A DNA stretch of 43,851 nucleotides, taken from positions 1 to 43,851 of IMG/VR virus record IMGVR_UViG_3300031886_000010. One strand, given 5' to 3'. This document shows positions 29,403-37,064 of this stretch, in pieces. Below the pieces are notes generated by a model. The model was not told where the DNA came from. It worked only from the letters and a program-made list of their open reading frames with translations, and did not search any database. Positions within the stretch are counted from its first letter, which is position 1. The number at the start of each line of letters is the position of its first letter. The stretch comes from a virus. A program made the translations under genes and the position numbers.

Positions 29403-29950
29403 AACTCTGGGACCGACTTAAACTATCCAAATCCGAGTCCGAATACAAACCGGAAGAGATGTTCCAAGCAATGGCTGACAATCTCATCGAACTGCACCCC
29501 CTACAGTACGTGGTGGAAGTACGCATGGAGCCGTTTAGCGAAGAGGACGGAGCCGAAGGCGAGTTCTTCGTGGAGACCTACGAGGCCACGGAACCCGGAG
29601 AGGTTGTAGACACAACCCCAAAGATGATCATACAAATGGACCCTTTCGAGGATGCCACTAGAGAGGAACTCCTTGAGATGATACATGTCCATCTCTTCAT
29701 CCACGAGATGGGGCACGCCCTACAGTTTAGGAACGATGAGTATGAAGAGTCCAGGGAGGAGGACCACGACGCCGAGTGGGGGATCAAGTATGCACAGGCT
29801 TATAACGCCGTGGTGTCCCGGTTCAACGGGTTCTCAGTGGACGAGCAGAATGAGATCCTGGGCTTGACAGACGAGAAGCGGGACGCTATAATCTCAGAAC
29901 TTGCGGACACGCTTACTGCTTTCGAGGAGGAAAACGATGAGCAAAATTGA
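29399..29950 (+). CDS. putative HExxH metallopeptidase, 183 aa
   Basis: LFIHEMGHALQF at about residues 98-109 is an HExxH zinc motif; the third ligand may be in EDHDAEWGIKYA about 20 residues on. Otherwise acidic, with no signal peptide, so probably cytoplasmic. It is the second zinc-peptidase-like gene here, unrelated to the one at 557. Its 3' end contains the next promoter. Target unknown. Confidence 0.65.
   Translation: MKLWDRLKLSKSESEYKPEEMFQAMADNLIELHPLQYVVEVRMEPFSEEDGAEGEFFVETYEATEPGEVVDTTPKMIIQMDPFEDATREELLEMIHVHLFIHEMGHALQFRNDEYEESREEDHDAEWGIKYAQAYNAVVSRFNGFSVDEQNEILGLTDEKRDAIISELADTLTAFEEENDEQN
29864..29892 (+). promoter_or_regulatory. consensus sigma-70 promoter inside a coding region
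   Basis: TTGACA (29864-29869), 17 nt, TATAAT (29887-29892), all twelve positions consensus, inside the metallopeptidase gene. It drives the dNMP kinase at 29937 (GAGGAGG site). Confidence 0.85.
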
Positions 29951-30560
29951 CGCAATGATCGTGGCGTTTATTGGCCCCGCGGGGAGTGGGAAAGACACCG
30001 CCGCCGCTGCCCTTTTGGGCGACGAGGGTGCCGCGAACCTGAAGTTCGCGTCGCCTCTGAAAGACATTTGCTCTCAGATTTTCGGGTGGGACAGGTATCG
30101 GATAGACACCGACCTAAGCTACAAGGAGGAAGTGGGGTACTACTGCGACGGCACGCCCAACATGAATAAGCAGGGCACACCGCAGACCCGAAGACAGATC
30201 CTCCAACTCGTGGGAACCGACCTCATGAGGAACCAAGTCAACGATGACGTGTGGCTTCAGGCGGCCCTACAGACGGTGAGGCAACGCCAAGACATAAAGC
30301 TGTGGGTGGTGACGGACGCTAGATTTACGAACGAGATCGAGTTTCTTCGTTCCAACTTCAGGCACGTACTCGTAGTACGGCTTACCCGTCTGGGCGGGAC
30401 GGCTGGAACCGAGTCGCATAGCCACATCTCGGAAATGCAATCATCCGAAATTGTTGCAGACGAACACGTCAGCGCGCTCGACGGCGACGTCAACGGACTT
30501 CAGGTCCGTTCATGTGAATTGGTTGACGAGTGGATTCTGGAGTCCCTTTCCTTGCAGTAG
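29937..30560 (+). CDS. deoxynucleoside monophosphate kinase
   Basis: A 207-aa P-loop kinase: FIGPAGSGKDT at about residues 11-21 (Walker A), FASPLKDICSQIFGW, the DTDLSYKE segment and a QLVGTDLMR helix, then VVTDARFTNEIEF, the Walker B/lid region. This matches phage T4 gp1-type dNMP kinases, which phosphorylate dNMPs to dNDPs. It works with the ribonucleotide reductase to supply dNTPs. The ATG at 29937 overlaps the previous gene by 14 nt. Confidence 0.8.
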   Translation: MSKIDAMIVAFIGPAGSGKDTAAAALLGDEGAANLKFASPLKDICSQIFGWDRYRIDTDLSYKEEVGYYCDGTPNMNKQGTPQTRRQILQLVGTDLMRNQVNDDVWLQAALQTVRQRQDIKLWVVTDARFTNEIEFLRSNFRHVLVVRLTRLGGTAGTESHSHISEMQSSEIVADEHVSALDGDVNGLQVRSCELVDEWILESLSLQ

Positions 30561-30576
30561 CCAAGGGGAACCTTAA

Positions 30577-30942
30577 TTGAAGTACAGAACCCTATATGTG
30601 GTCTGGGCTGGCAGGGTTGGGCGGGGGCTTATTGTCACCCTACTTACCCATCAGGCGATTGGCTTGGCCTTTCGCGACAACCCAGTAGTCTCGCTACTTC
30701 CCATTTTTCTGTGGCTTATGATAGAAATGGTCATGGCCGATATACGGCGTATGAAGAACCTCCACGAAGAGGACGACACCCACCCAAAGAAACATTCGTC
30801 TAGTGGTGAGATACGTCTCAAAACGATTACCAGCGGCAACGACTTGTCAGATATACGGTGGGTCGTTGGAGCGATTACAGAACGCCTAGACGAACTGGAA
30901 GAGCCCCTGGGCGCTCAAGAGAAGCAGGAGCTTGACAAATAG
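30577..30942 (+). CDS. membrane protein, 121 aa
   Basis: Two hydrophobic segments (about residues 12-30 and 37-55) followed by a polar helical tail. TTG start at 30577 with AAGGGG upstream. Not recognised. Its end contains the next promoter (-35 at 30932). Confidence 0.6.
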   Translation: MKYRTLYVVWAGRVGRGLIVTLLTHQAIGLAFRDNPVVSLLPIFLWLMIEMVMADIRRMKNLHEEDDTHPKKHSSSGEIRLKTITSGNDLSDIRWVVGAITERLDELEEPLGAQEKQELDK

Positions 30943-30961
30943 CCGAATACTGTGCTATATT
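30932..30961 (+). promoter_or_regulatory. sigma-70 promoter
   Basis: TTGACA (30932-30937), 18 nt, TATATT (30956-30961), with CGGAGGGG ahead of the ATG at 30985. Confidence 0.8.
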
Positions 30962-30984
30962 CCCCTGAATCGGAGGGGAATACT

Positions 30985-31086
30985 ATGGAGATAATTCTTT
31001 ACGCTATGGGTATTGCTGGTGTGTTGGCAGTTATCGTGGAGGTCCTTATCTGGATCTTCCCGAGGCTGCCTTTCGGTAAGCACTAG
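30985..31086 (+). CDS. 33-aa single-pass membrane peptide
   Basis: A frame of 33 codons: a membrane helix (IILYAMGIAGVLAVIVEVLIWIF in part) and a short basic end. A consensus promoter and GGAGGGG directly before it support it strongly. Function unknown; next to two lipoproteins, so a lysis role is possible. Confidence 0.65.
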   Translation: MEIILYAMGIAGVLAVIVEVLIWIFPRLPFGKH

Positions 31087-31101
31087 CCCCGGGGTACTGT
31101 C

Positions 31102-31308
31102 TTGACGGAACGGCCTGAACATTTGACCGCACTTGCAGCCATTCTTTGTGCTGCCGCGATCACTGTTTCGGGTTGTTCCGTCTTGCAGAAACTAACTTAC
31201 GACGAAGCCTGCGTGGATAGACACCAAGGGCAGGGCAAAGCTAAGGCGTATTACCTTTGCCGAAATCATGACATTAAGGGATACATACGTGTACACTATG
31301 AATGGTAA
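31102..31308 (+). CDS. small lipoprotein, 68 aa
   Basis: A signal peptide with lipobox VSGC near residue 25 and a mature part of about 44 residues with two more Cys. TTG start at 31102 with GGGG upstream. Next to a second lipoprotein and across from the lysis genes, so an outer-membrane spanin (Rz1-like) is conceivable; it lacks the usual Pro-richness. Confidence 0.6.
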   Translation: MTERPEHLTALAAILCAAAITVSGCSVLQKLTYDEACVDRHQGQGKAKAYYLCRNHDIKGYIRVHYEW

Positions 31309-31492
31309 AATTGGAATAGCTCTAGCCACGGTTGTGGCGAGCTTTTTTCTTGGCGGGTGCGCGTCGTACGATCCGGGTCCGAAGTGGAACGGCGTGACGA
31401 TGCGGACGCAGAGTCGGACGATCTACGTGAACGGTGTGCCCGAAAGGATTACCTGTTCCGGTCGTAACTGCTCTGTGTTACTGAACGATTAG
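31298..31492 (+). CDS. small lipoprotein, 64 aa
   Basis: Signal peptide MNGKIGIALATVVASFFL with lipobox LGGC at about residue 21; mature part of about 44 residues, beta-rich with two Cys (CSGRNC). The ATG at 31298 overlaps the previous gene by 11 nt; a start at 31268 would break the signal. Last rightward gene before the convergent junction. Confidence 0.65.
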   Translation: MNGKIGIALATVVASFFLGGCASYDPGPKWNGVTMRTQSRTIYVNGVPERITCSGRNCSVLLND

Positions 31493-31521
31493 GCGGACGG
31501 AGGCACCTGCCCCCGCCCGCC
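31492..31521. terminator. hairpin at the convergent gene junction
   Basis: GGCGG-CGG-GG pairs with CC-CCG-CCGCC around two A-C mismatches. It is the only structure I see in the 68 bp between the converging arms. No T-run on either side, so termination is uncertain. Confidence 0.4.
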
Positions 31522-31560
31522 ACGGGAAATTGCCCCAACCCCCGAAAGGACAACGTCCCG

Positions 31561-31941
31561 CTAACCAGCGGTGAACGCCCCCTTTCCGAAGAGCCTGAGC
31601 GCGATGTAGCGAACGTAGGCACGTAATACAGATAGAGCGATGAAGAATCGTCCGGTCATTGCGTCTCGGACAACCTCGATGCAGCCTTCCCGATATTCGA
31701 CGTCAGCCGCGTGGCGGTGGCGCTTTCCGAGGTTGTGTTTTCGCCCCAGGTGGTACCTCCAGTCATGGAGGTTTGCAGGGAGGTTCCTGCACTCAAAGTC
31801 CGTACTGGTCCTGCCGATCTCGATTCCGAAGATCGTGTCGGTCGAACAGGACGATCCATCAGGGCCGCCCCAGCCGCTATCGAGGGCTTCGTTCCATTGG
31901 TCTCGGTTCGGCCTGAAGTTCATGAAGCTGTTGACGTCCAC
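31561..31941 (-). CDS. possible phospholipase A2-like lysis-cassette protein, 126 aa
   Basis: Residues about 53-80 read ANLHDWRYHLG...AADVEYREGC: the HD-x-x-Y ... AD pattern resembles the catalytic His-Asp and helix of phospholipase A2-like phage proteins. Cys at several positions could form disulfides. The C-terminal 35 residues are hydrophobic and basic and may touch the membrane. GTG start at 31941 with GAGGAG 8 nt upstream; an ATG at 31923 has no such site. It is the last gene of the leftward operon, behind the endolysin. Assignment is tentative. Confidence 0.55.
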   Translation of the reverse strand: MDVNSFMNFRPNRDQWNEALDSGWGGPDGSSCSTDTIFGIEIGRTSTDFECRNLPANLHDWRYHLGRKHNLGKRHRHAADVEYREGCIEVVRDAMTGRFFIALSVLRAYVRYIALRLFGKGAFTAG

Positions 31942-31946
31942 GGGAA

Positions 31947-32345
31947 CTACTCCTCGATCTCAAAGTGTCCGTAGTCGCGGAACCCCTCGTCCCGAGTCCT
32001 ATCGTCCGAGTCCCAGTCTCCGCCCCAACGTATCACGTCTCCAAGGCCGAGACCGGCGGAAACTGCCTTGACGACGCCTGCTAGCAGGACAAAGGATTCG
32101 GTGTCTTCCCAATCGACCGGCCAGGGGCACACGTCCACAGCTCGGGACGGTCTGAAATTATGCTTGGATTGCCCGAAGCGGGCCCTACTAAATCCATCTT
32201 GGAACGCTTTTTCTTGTGCCTCTCGACCACGGTACCCGGTTGTAACGCTGAAGTCCATTATCTTAATGGCTTGCTCCATCACTCTCTGGAGTCGCCAGTC
32301 GGCCTCTTCTAGGCGCTCTTTAGACTGCTTACCAAATTCAGGCAT
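31947..32345 (-). CDS. endolysin, L-alanyl-D-glutamate peptidase (M15 family)
   Basis: A 132-aa peptidase like T5 endolysin. GQSKHNFRPSRAVDV (about residues 58-72) holds the zinc-binding His and Asp, and RWGGDW...DYGHFEI (about 104-130) the catalytic Glu/Asp and third ligand His. It should cut the L-Ala-D-Glu link in peptidoglycan at the end of infection. No signal peptide, so a holin is needed. AGAGGA precedes the ATG. It lies in a lysis cassette of four genes. Confidence 0.9.
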   Translation of the reverse strand: MPEFGKQSKERLEEADWRLQRVMEQAIKIMDFSVTTGYRGREAQEKAFQDGFSRARFGQSKHNFRPSRAVDVCPWPVDWEDTESFVLLAGVVKAVSAGLGLGDVIRWGGDWDSDDRTRDEGFRDYGHFEIEE

Positions 32346-32357
32346 GGTCTTGTCCTC

Positions 32358-32651
32358 TTAATTGTTTCTTACGTGTTTTTCTTCGGATAGGTTTGTTATG
32401 GCCTTCTCGATATTGAGGATAGACCACTCGATAGTCCCCAGTCTCCGCTCCAGGGCTATTGCGGTTGCCCTGTCTATGTGAGTCTCTTTGTCGATAAGGT
32501 GGGAGGTCAGGCGAGCGTCTACTGCAACGATCTTTGCGGAATGCTCCCCCATGGCCCACTGGGTGGATAGATAGGACGAGAAAACGATCCCCAACAAGCA
32601 TAGGGCGGTGGACACTAGCCACTTGATGTCTGTCTTTTGCGTGTTATTCAT
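32358..32651 (-). CDS. membrane protein with coiled-coil tail (spanin- or holin-like), 97 aa
   Basis: One N-terminal membrane helix (about residues 11-30, LVSTALCLLGIVFSSYL) and a periplasmic-type helical tail with heptad pattern (IVAVDARLTSHLIDKETHI...). This is the layout of an inner-membrane spanin (Rz-like) or of a holin partner. The frame runs on to 32792, but those 47 residues are Pro/His-rich and overlap the next gene, so I choose the ATG at 32651. Confidence 0.65.
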   Translation of the reverse strand: MNNTQKTDIKWLVSTALCLLGIVFSSYLSTQWAMGEHSAKIVAVDARLTSHLIDKETHIDRATAIALERRLGTIEWSILNIEKAITNLSEEKHVRNN

Positions 32652-32713
32652 GCCGAAGTTATCCTTGTACGTGGGGTTGTTGAGGTGCCCATTGTTTTCT
32701 TCATGGGGGGCTT

Positions 32714-32857
32714 CTACAGGTACGCGATGAACGCACCGACCGTGAAGAACACGATGGACGCCAGGGTGAACCACTGCGCTAGCAGGTGCCACCGTACGGC
32801 GCGTCGGTACTCCGCGATCTGCGCGACTACTTCTTCGTTTTGTTTAGTTACGTCCAT
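32714..32857 (-). CDS. small holin candidate, 47 aa
   Basis: A 47-codon frame. A polar N-terminus (MDVTKQNEEVVAQIAEYRRA) is followed by a membrane helix (FTLASIVFFTVGAFIAYL). AAGGAA lies 6 nt before the ATG. Size, topology and the place just ahead of the coiled-coil protein and endolysin suggest a holin. Confidence 0.65.
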   Translation of the reverse strand: MDVTKQNEEVVAQIAEYRRAVRWHLLAQWFTLASIVFFTVGAFIAYL

Positions 32858-32867
32858 GGGGGTTTCC

Positions 32868-33959
32868 TTAGGCGACGCTGTCGGGTCGTCCAGTTAGGAG
32901 CCATCCGGCTGCGGTTCCGCCCGACCGGTAGATGCACAGGATCTCGATGCCCGGTGCGTTCGCAGTGTCCCACTGTGCGCCGGTAGACACGTCGATGTTG
33001 TTCATCCTTACGGTACCAGCTAGGTCAGCGGAGTTGGGCTTAATCAGTATTCCGTTGGTGCTCAGGTCATCTATGATAATGAACCTTACATACTCGCCAT
33101 TACTCAGGGTGGACACCGCAGGTAGGCTGAGGGTTGATCCGGGATCGACCGGATCAACGAGCCAAGTTGAATTCATGTCGCCAGCAGACAGAGTCTGTCC
33201 ACCGGAAAGCACGGTGGTCTGCGTCGGGTAGGATACTGCGGCTGCTGCGGGTGCTTCGGAGATCCACTTGCTGGTGCCGTCGTCGTAAGTCAAGAGGTCG
33301 CCGTCTGCCGGGACGCCTTCGGTGACGTCGGTCAGGTCGTCGATTGCGACTGCGGCTGCTGCGGGTGCTTCGGAGATCCACTTGCTGGTGCCGTCGTCGT
33401 AAGTCAAGAGGTCGCCGTCTGCCGGGGTGCCTTCGGTGACGTCGGTCAGGTCGTCGATTGCGACTGCGCCGCCGGAAGGCGCTTCGGAGACCCACTTGCT
33501 GGTGCCATTGTCGTAAGTCAAGACGTCGCCGTCTGACTCAGATCCTCCAGTGACGTCTGCGAGGTCGCCGATGTTGGATGCCGCAACGGTCGCGGGCGCT
33601 GCGGAGTCAACCCAGTTGGCGCCGTTGAAGGTAAGGATGTTGGTGGAGGCCGCGCCTGTAGTGTCCACGTCGGTCAGGTCAGAGATAGCGGACGCGCCGC
33701 CGGAAGGCGTTGCGGAGATCCACTTGCTGGTGACGTTGTCGTACTCCAGGATGTCGCCGTCTGCCGGGGTGCCTTCGGTCACGTCGGACAAGTCATCGAC
33801 TGCGACGGAGGGCGCGGCTGCGTTGATCGTGGTGCCGAGGTCGGCTACCGAAACCTTCTTGGTCGCGGCTGTGCCGGTGTCCCAAAGAAGGAGCTGGTCG
33901 TCAGAAGTAGTGTTTGCTTCGCTGTTGCTGGGGAAATCGTTAATGGTCTTATTCGCCAT
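32868..33959 (-). CDS. tail fibre-like protein with 38-residue repeats, 363 aa
   Basis: Residues 50-240 are tandem repeats of about 38 residues around DDLTDVTEGTPADGDLLTYD and SKWISEAP; two copies are nearly identical at DNA level with a period of 114 bp. Such D-L-x-D-V...G-x-L-x-Y/W repeats are common in phage fibres and appendages. The C-terminal 120 residues are beta-rich and may bind the receptor. AGGAG lies 7 nt before the ATG. It is the last tail gene before lysis. Confidence 0.7.
   Translation of the reverse strand: MANKTINDFPSNSEANTTSDDQLLLWDTGTAATKKVSVADLGTTINAAAPSVAVDDLSDVTEGTPADGDILEYDNVTSKWISATPSGGASAISDLTDVDTTGAASTNILTFNGANWVDSAAPATVAASNIGDLADVTGGSESDGDVLTYDNGTSKWVSEAPSGGAVAIDDLTDVTEGTPADGDLLTYDDGTSKWISEAPAAAAVAIDDLTDVTEGVPADGDLLTYDDGTSKWISEAPAAAAVSYPTQTTVLSGGQTLSAGDMNSTWLVDPVDPGSTLSLPAVSTLSNGEYVRFIIIDDLSTNGILIKPNSADLAGTVRMNNIDVSTGAQWDTANAPGIEILCIYRSGGTAAGWLLTGRPDSVA
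33235..33476 (-). repeat. 114-bp in-frame tandem repeat in the fibre gene
   Basis: Starts at 33235, 33349 and 33463 mark a 114-bp period (38 codons); the first two units differ at very few positions. Less similar units lie further upstream in the gene. Confidence 0.85.
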
Positions 33960-33973
33960 CGGGTAGCTCCTAG

Positions 33974-33995
33974 GAGGGGGCCTTGCGGCCCCCTC
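33974..33995. terminator. hairpin between hub and fibre genes
   Basis: GAGGGGGCC/GGCCCCCTC, 9-bp perfect stem with a TTGC loop. It lies just after the stop of the hub gene on the minus strand. T-run (TCTTT) only on the plus side. It may lower read-through into the fibre gene. Confidence 0.45.
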
Positions 33996-33998
33996 TCT

Positions 33999-36986
33999 TT
34001 AGTCTCCGTCCACGAAGAACTCGCGATACGGAGAGATGATGGACGGACCCTCGGCCCAGTAGTCGATGAATCCGTCTCTATCTGAGTCAACTGCCACTAC
34101 GGCGGTGTTGTTGTTACCCGCTCTGTCTTCATCTGCCCATCGCTGGACGACAACCCGGCCCTTGAAGGACTGGGCGGCCGGTCCTGTCCAGCCAGTGGCC
34201 AGAAGGATCTCCGCGCGAGTCAAGCGGGCCGCGTTGGAGACTTCCGTCTCGGTGAAGTCCAGCTCGCCACCGACGCTGAGAACGTTGCCAGGAGAACCAC
34301 AGTCAACGCCTGTAGCCACTCCGGTGGCGAAGTTGTACCCAAGACCATCGGGGTCGGCGGGGTTGACCACAGCCGGAACGTCTACGGGCTTGTTCACCAG
34401 GGCAGCGTTAGTAGCGGCATCAACCTTCGTCCACCCAACGGTAGAGGGGAAGGCTGCGCCCCCGCCAGCGACTGTCTCGATGTACCAGTGGAACTTCACG
34501 AAACCATTTGACCCGATAGTCGAGCTGTTAGTGGACTCGTCCTGCGGGTAGATCTCCGGGTCTTTGAAGACCCAGGAGCTATTCTGGTTCTTGAAGTTAA
34601 GCTCGACCTGACCTTCGCCAACGTCGATGTTGTGGCCCGAGGCTCCATAGTTGCCGTTGATGTTAAGGTCGCAGGGTCGGAGCATATGGGCTTCTCGGTC
34701 ATACACGCCAAAGGTACCCGCGTCCGAGATCTGCACGTCCACAGCGTCCGCTAACTCCAGCTTACTTCTAGGAGTGATGGTCTGGTGCTTGTAGATGCCT
34801 CCGGTAACGACGCCCGGTCTGTCCACATCCCACTGGTCGAGGGCCGGGGTCTGCGCGGAGATGAACCAGATCTTTTCACCGACGATATGGTCGGTAAGGT
34901 CTGTGTCCAGGAGTCCGCGGTAGATGCCCGAGATGCCCGTAACATGAGTCGAGTACTGCGTGAGTGCGTCGTTCACGTCGCCGTAGGAGGAGGAGTCTGC
35001 CCGTACGGGGAGAGTCTCCGTGACCAGGGACGTGTAGCCCATGATCTCGTCGCCGATCTGAATGAGGCCCTGCCCCTGGTTCTTGATCTGGTCCAGCGTC
35101 TGCTCGGTGAGCGCCGCGGAGTTAGACACCGCGGCGAACGTGAACGTTGCCGAGGGCAAGTACGTGTCCGACTCGCGTGTCAGAAGCTCTGCGGACATCG
35201 CCGTAGTGACCGCCATCTCGGTGGTCGGGGTCTTCTCCACGGTTTTGGAGTAGGTGAAGTTAGAGCCACCTGCGTCTAACTTGATCGAGGCCATGAAGCT
35301 CTTGTTGGCTGTGTCCGGCGCTGCGACCAAGTGCATGGCGCGGCGGCCGTAGAACAGGCCGCTCACCTGATCGTCTCCGTGGACACGAGCGATCCATGCG
35401 GGCACGCCCTGGACAAGGATGTCGGTGGCCGTGATGGCCTCCATGTCAACGTTATCGTGCAGGTTATAGCCGCCACCAGTGAAGGTCACAACGGGTACCT
35501 CACCGAAGATCTCCTGGTAGCCCTTGATGGTCACATCGCCATTCTTCAGGTCGCCGAGGCCAACCTCAGAGATGCGGAGGACCATATTGTCCAGTCCGTA
35601 CTCAGGGTAGTTCACCTTGACCACGTCGCCGGGGTACAGGTCCGCTGCCTGCCGGTTAGCCGTGAAGCTGAGCCGGATGAGCGGGGTGGCGAGATCGCGA
35701 AGCTCACGTGCAGCGATGCGCGCTGCCTGAGCGGGAACCCGGACGCCCGGGTAGTTGAACTTAGCAACTTCCTGCTGGCCCTGGATCTGCATGTTACCCA
35801 TGTCTTGGGCGAGTGCGAAGGTCTTCTTGAACTCGTTTTCTCGGTCGAAGTACTCGACGTGCACGGAGTTCGTCGTCTCGGTCCAGCCCTGCTTCGCGAG
35901 GTTCTTGATCTTCACGATGTTGGACGTGTCGAACAGCTCAATCGTCTCGACGTCGAAGTCGTCCCGGACGAGCTTGAGAGTGAACTTGCCATCGGTGTTC
36001 TGGTAGAGGGATGCCTCGATCTGCTTGAGGATCTCTTCCACGATCTTCTGGGCGCCGAGCGCCTTATCGATCACGTAGGAGTACCCGTTACCCTCGTTGT
36101 ACACAGTTTCAGCTGCGGCCAGGAAGGTGGGTTGGTTGATGTCGCCCGGGTTGAGGCCGAGGCCGTAGTCCGTGTCAGTGAGCAGCTCGAACAGGCAGCA
36201 CACGGGATTCGCGTCTGCGTACCCGGTGTCCTCTGCAGGATTGATCTTGTGCATGGGCTCGTCCACGCCGAGAGAGTTGGGGTACCGGTGTACCTGGAAC
36301 TCCCACTTACTGATGGATGCGGACTCACCGATGTTTCCACCGGCCCACACCATGTGGCACATTCCGTTGTACCCCGGGACGAAGTCGTTGTTCTCCGGGG
36401 ACTCGTTTGTAACCTTAGCGATGACGTATTCGTTCGGGGTGGCTGTGTCGTTTCCATCGTAGAACACCATGTTGCCCTGCATACCACCGCCCTGCTCGCG
36501 TCCGCCCCAGAATCCGGGCTTGTCCACGTTGACGATGATGCCCTCAGCGAGGCCATTGTCCGTGATGCCGCCTTCGGGAAGGCCGTCGCCGTCCGTGAGG
36601 AGAACCTTGTTACCGACGAGGATGTGCGAGATGGTGTCAATCGGGCCCAGCGAGATAGCTAGGTCGAAGCCCACGTAGTACACGTGGCCGATGACAATTG
36701 TCTTTTTACCAGAGAAGAGTCCTCCGTTGGGAATACGGTCAGTTAGTTCGCGGATCCTGAGCGCTCCGTACCAGATAACGTTCGGTGCCCTTATGCGGCA
36801 CGATCCGTAGATCAGGGGGAGAGATCGGTTTTCAAGAGACGTGGGGAAGTTGAAGTCGCCCAGTCCAGCGGCCTTCGCACTCTCAACATCGGGCTTCGGG
36901 ACCAGCAGCTGCTGGATCACGAAGAGCGCGATGGAGATTATGACGCCGATTATCCATACCCATGGCCTTTTTTGTCGCTTTCGCAT
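33999..36986 (-). CDS. large tail hub / receptor-binding protein (GTA gp15-like), 995 aa
   Basis: Starts MRKRQKRPWVWIIGVI with a hydrophobic segment (about residues 8-26), then a phage tail-tip fold: LPLIYGSCRIRAPNVIWYG, tail-hub region with PNSLGVDEPMHKINPAEDTGYA and LLTDTDYGLGL, and LTANRQAADLYPGDVVKVNYPEYG. This matches the central tail protein that follows DUF2163 proteins in gene transfer agents and related phages, and forms the tail tip that contacts the host. The frame is open to 37124, but the ATG at 36986 is right for the conserved start; the region carries a 50-bp tandem duplication. The C-terminal 250 residues contain two predicted fibre-type domains. Confidence 0.75.
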   Translation of the reverse strand: MRKRQKRPWVWIIGVIISIALFVIQQLLVPKPDVESAKAAGLGDFNFPTSLENRSLPLIYGSCRIRAPNVIWYGALRIRELTDRIPNGGLFSGKKTIVIGHVYYVGFDLAISLGPIDTISHILVGNKVLLTDGDGLPEGGITDNGLAEGIIVNVDKPGFWGGREQGGGMQGNMVFYDGNDTATPNEYVIAKVTNESPENNDFVPGYNGMCHMVWAGGNIGESASISKWEFQVHRYPNSLGVDEPMHKINPAEDTGYADANPVCCLFELLTDTDYGLGLNPGDINQPTFLAAAETVYNEGNGYSYVIDKALGAQKIVEEILKQIEASLYQNTDGKFTLKLVRDDFDVETIELFDTSNIVKIKNLAKQGWTETTNSVHVEYFDRENEFKKTFALAQDMGNMQIQGQQEVAKFNYPGVRVPAQAARIAARELRDLATPLIRLSFTANRQAADLYPGDVVKVNYPEYGLDNMVLRISEVGLGDLKNGDVTIKGYQEIFGEVPVVTFTGGGYNLHDNVDMEAITATDILVQGVPAWIARVHGDDQVSGLFYGRRAMHLVAAPDTANKSFMASIKLDAGGSNFTYSKTVEKTPTTEMAVTTAMSAELLTRESDTYLPSATFTFAAVSNSAALTEQTLDQIKNQGQGLIQIGDEIMGYTSLVTETLPVRADSSSYGDVNDALTQYSTHVTGISGIYRGLLDTDLTDHIVGEKIWFISAQTPALDQWDVDRPGVVTGGIYKHQTITPRSKLELADAVDVQISDAGTFGVYDREAHMLRPCDLNINGNYGASGHNIDVGEGQVELNFKNQNSSWVFKDPEIYPQDESTNSSTIGSNGFVKFHWYIETVAGGGAAFPSTVGWTKVDAATNAALVNKPVDVPAVVNPADPDGLGYNFATGVATGVDCGSPGNVLSVGGELDFTETEVSNAARLTRAEILLATGWTGPAAQSFKGRVVVQRWADEDRAGNNNTAVVAVDSDRDGFIDYWAEGPSIISPYREFFVDGD

Positions 36987-37064
36987 GACTAAATATCCTC
37001 GTCGATGATGCCCGACCTTTTTTGTCGCTTTCGCATGACTAAATATCCTCGTCAATGATGCCCG
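36966..37064 (-). repeat. 50-bp tandem duplication at the hub gene start
   Basis: Two copies with a 50-bp period (36966-37015, 37016-37064), one base different. Each copy carries the end of the upstream gene and the start codon of the hub gene. Confidence 0.95.

Noticed and set aside
35331-36662. A 443-aa open frame on the plus strand opposite the tail hub gene
   Set aside because: It is an antisense shadow: His/Val/Asp/Leu-rich composition typical of the reverse strand of a GC-rich gene, no ribosome binding site or promoter, and the minus frame is a clear tail protein.
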